Origin: Phytohabitans houttuyneae
GTDB taxonomy: Bacteria > Actinomycetota > Actinomycetes > Mycobacteriales > Micromonosporaceae
Length of the DNA stretch: 64,000 nt
Assembly: GCF_011764425.1 (NCBI RefSeq)
Contig: NZ_BLPF01000002.1
Coordinates: forward strand, 2,294,997-2,358,996
Direction: 5' to 3'
Below, in pieces: positions 61,829 through 64,000 of the stretch. The notes under the pieces were generated by a model that worked only from the letters and a program-made list of their open reading frames with translations, was not told where the DNA came from and did not search any database. Positions within the stretch are counted from its first letter, which is position 1. The number at the start of each line of letters is the position of its first letter. A program made the translations under genes and the position numbers.

Positions 61829-64000
61829 GTGACAAGTCGGCTGCTGCGGGCGAGCCTCGGCTCGCCGGGCTACGACGACATGCGCGCCACCCTGCGAAGC
61901 GCCGGAGCGACGACCGTCGCCGGCGACGTGCGGGTCGCCTGCCTCCCGCTCTTCCAGGGCGACCCGCTGCGCCAGGCGATCCGCGTGACCGGCGCCCCCG
62001 AACAGGCACGGGTGACGGTCCGCGACGGCGACACGCTCGTCGGCGAGGGCCGGGCCGGCGCCGACGTGTGGGTGCCCGAAGTGGACACCCCGCGCACGGT
62101 CGGGATCGCGGTGGAAGGGGTGGGGGAGGCCGCCTTCGTCATCACCCCGCAGCGCAAGTGGACGGTCCACGTCGTACACCACTCGCACCTGGACATCGGC
62201 TACACCGACCGGCAGGGCGTGGTGCTCCGCAACCACCTGGAGTACCTGGACTCCGCGCTCGACCTCGCCGCCGCCACCGAGCGGTGGCCGGACGAGGCGC
62301 GCTTCCGCTGGACCGTCGAGTCCGCCCTGCCGGTGCGGCGGTGGCTCGACTCGCGGGACCGCGCGGCGGTCGACCGCTTCGTGGCGCTGGCCCGGGACGG
62401 GCGCATCGAGGTCACCGCGATGCCGTTCCAGCTGCACACCGAGGCGTGCTCGGTCGAGGAGCTGCACCGGATGCTCCGCTTCACCGACGACCTGCGCGAG
62501 CGGCACGGCATCCCCATCACCTCGGCGATGCACACCGACGTGCCCGGCGCCGTCGTCGGCTTCGTCGACGCCCTCGCCGCGGGCGGCGTGCGGTACCTGT
62601 CCGCGGCGCACAACTGGGCCGGCCGCTCGGTGCCGTTCCTCACCGGCGGGCAGGACCTGGGGCGGCCGTTCTGGTGGCGGTCGCCGGCCGGCGAGCGGAT
62701 CCTCGTCTGGTTCACCGACACCGCGCACGGCATGGCGTACATGGAGGGCAACGTCGTCGGCATCGCGGAGAGCTTCGCCGCGGCGAGCTCCCTGCTGCCC
62801 GGCTACCTGTGGTCCCTGGCCAACCGTCCGGTGCCGTACCGCAAGGAGGCGTTCGGCTGGAGCGGCCTGGACGGGGTCGAGCTGCACAAGCCGCCGTACC
62901 CGCACGACGTGCTGCACCTGCGCGTGCAGGGCGGCAACGCGGACAACGCCGGCCCGTCGATCGTCCCGCCGTCCGTGGTGCGGGAGTGGAACGCCACGTA
63001 CGCCTGGCCGAAGCTGCGCATGTCGACGAACAGCGCGTTCTTCGAGGACGCCGAGCGGCGGCTCGGGGAGGCCATCCCCGAGCACAGCGGCGACTGGACC
63101 GACTGGTGGGCCGACGGGCTCGGCTCCGGCGCGCGGCCGCTCGGGTACGCCCGCCGCGCCCAGCACGCCGTCCGGCACGCCGAGACCCTCCACGCGCTGG
63201 CCGGCTCGCCGGCCACGGCCGAGGTGGACGCCGTCTACGACAAGCTCGGCCTCTTCGACGAGCACACCTGGGGCGCGGCCAACCCGTGGCACGACCACGA
63301 GGACGGCTTCGACTCCGGCGGCCTGCAGTGGGCGCGCAAGTGCGAGATGGCCTACTCGGGCGCGGACGACGCCGAGGACCTGCGGCACGCCGGCGCCCAC
63401 CGGCTCGGCGCCCGCCTCGCGCCGGCGGGTGGCGCGCTCGCCTCGTACCTCATCGCCAACCTCGGCCCCGCGGACCGCACCGACCTCGCGGAGGTCTTCC
63501 TCCCCGCCAGCGTCGTGCCGCTCGACGACCTGGTGTCCATCGTGGACGCCCGCACCGGCTCGGCGGTGCCGCACCACGAGGAGGCCGTGCGGCCGGAGGA
63601 CTGGCCGACCCGGCCGGCCGGGCGGCGGCTGTCCTTCGTGCTCGCCGACGTGCCGGCGGTCGGCCACGCCCGCATCGACGTCGTCGCCGGGACCGGGCCG
63701 GCGGTCGCCGAGGAGCTGGACACCTGGCAGATCGAGAACGAGTACTACCGGGTGAACGTCGACCCGCGCGAGGGCACGCTCACGTCCATCTTCGACAAGC
63801 GGGCCGGGCGCGAGCTGGTCAACGCCGCCGGCTACGCGGGCATGAACCAGTACGTGCACGAGCGGTACTCCACCGCGCCGCACGTCAACCACCTCTCCGG
63901 CCACATCGAGGCCCCGCGGGGGACCTTGCCCTGCTGGCCGGCCGCTCGATCGGCCGCCGCGCCTCGCTGCTGCGCGCGGTCCGCACGGCCGTGGGGGAGA
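61829..64000 (+). CDS. GH38 alpha-mannosidase-like protein, cut by window end (one apparent frameshift)
   Basis: At least 724 residues. After a beta-rich N-terminus, the GH38 catalytic domain begins VHVVHHSHLDIGYTDRQ (zinc His-x-Asp site) near residue 115. TSAMHTDVPGAVVGFVDALA holds the expected nucleophile Asp, and AAHNWAGRSVPFL the later metal His. Near 63920 the frame shifts; one extra C in GAGGCCCCG restores LALLAGRSIGRRASLLRAVR. GTG 61829 follows GAAGGAG. No signal peptide, so it probably cleaves imported alpha-mannosides delivered by the transporter just upstream. Confidence 0.85.
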   Translation, partial: MTSRLLRASLGSPGYDDMRATLRSAGATTVAGDVRVACLPLFQGDPLRQAIRVTGAPEQARVTVRDGDTLVGEGRAGADVWVPEVDTPRTVGIAVEGVGEAAFVITPQRKWTVHVVHHSHLDIGYTDRQGVVLRNHLEYLDSALDLAAATERWPDEARFRWTVESALPVRRWLDSRDRAAVDRFVALARDGRIEVTAMPFQLHTEACSVEELHRMLRFTDDLRERHGIPITSAMHTDVPGAVVGFVDALAAGGVRYLSAAHNWAGRSVPFLTGGQDLGRPFWWRSPAGERILVWFTDTAHGMAYMEGNVVGIAESFAAASSLLPGYLWSLANRPVPYRKEAFGWSGLDGVELHKPPYPHDVLHLRVQGGNADNAGPSIVPPSVVREWNATYAWPKLRMSTNSAFFEDAERRLGEAIPEHSGDWTDWWADGLGSGARPLGYARRAQHAVRHAETLHALAGSPATAEVDAVYDKLGLFDEHTWGAANPWHDHEDGFDSGGLQWARKCEMAYSGADDAEDLRHAGAHRLGARLAPAGGALASYLIANLGPADRTDLAEVFLPASVVPLDDLVSIVDARTGSAVPHHEEAVRPEDWPTRPAGRRLSFVLADVPAVGHARIDVVAGTGPAVAEELDTWQIENEYYRVNVDPREGTLTSIFDKRAGRELVNAAGYAGMNQYVHERYSTAPHVNHLSGHIEAPRGTLPCWPAARSAAAPRCCARSARPWGR

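Noticed and set aside
1-64000. tRNA, rRNA, IS elements, prophage or attachment sites
   Set aside because: No tRNA cloverleaf, rRNA segment, transposase, integrase or phage gene was recognised in either strand.

Overview
The window is a 64 kb stretch of very G+C-rich DNA (about 72 percent by eye) with frequent GTG and TTG starts, ATGA/GTGA/TTGA gene overlaps, FIMAH, OmpL47-type and DUF5995 proteins, and many two-component systems. This fits a filamentous actinobacterium, most likely of the Micromonosporaceae. That assignment is an inference from gene content; no rRNA or tRNA is present to confirm it. No IS element, prophage or CRISPR array was recognised.

Layout. (i) 1-5.3 kb: a tightly overlapping + operon with the end of a family-5 solute-binding protein, a GH63-like glycoside hydrolase, an FAD oxidoreductase and two Dpp/Opp-type ATPases. 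(ii) 5.3-19.7 kb: housekeeping and signalling genes: CopC, a LuxR regulator, two NarL-type and one OmpR-type regulatory systems, an aldo/keto reductase, PrsW protease, esterase plus PucR regulator, DUF5995, DUF6817, STAS and DUF4142 proteins. It ends in an RR-HK-GerMN lipoprotein operon that resembles mtrA-mtrB-lpqB in order. (iii) 19.9-25.4 kb: a huge secreted multidomain protein (sugar dehydrogenase-like, PKD, F5/8C, ThuA, 3-keto-disaccharide hydrolase, F5/8C, OmpL47-like, FIMAH). (iv) 25.5-39 kb: ArsR and M20 amidohydrolase, reductases, MarR, a broken amidohydrolase, a MITE-like inverted-repeat element, a PET-hydrolase-type cutinase, TetR, a GH43-like enzyme and a TRAP-TAXI transporter. (v) 39-54.3 kb: a minus-strand biosynthetic cluster. 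(vi) 54.5-64 kb: an LLM oxidoreductase, then a sugar-uptake region with PhyH, AraC, two divergent GntR regulators, an SBP-permease-permease transporter and a GH38 alpha-mannosidase cut by the window end.

The biosynthetic cluster is the most novel part. Transcribed leftwards, it contains an FAD monooxygenase, an FkbH-like protein fused to a carrier domain, a glycosyltransferase-condensation-carrier fusion, and a C-A-PCP-TE-MFS megaprotein. The thioesterase has Cys where Ser is usual, and the A domain reads as Asp-like. An alpha/beta hydrolase follows. A perfect palindrome identical to the cellobiose-repressor (CebR) box known from Streptomyces lies 45 bp upstream of the fkbH-like start. This suggests that plant-polysaccharide sugars may control the product, which fits the glycan-degrading genes on both sides.

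A technical caution applies throughout. At least ten otherwise well-conserved genes carry one or more apparent frameshifts. Nearly all are repaired by adding one G or C to a short homopolymer, so most are probably assembly or sequencing indels rather than pseudogenes. Coordinates for these genes span the whole inferred reading frame.
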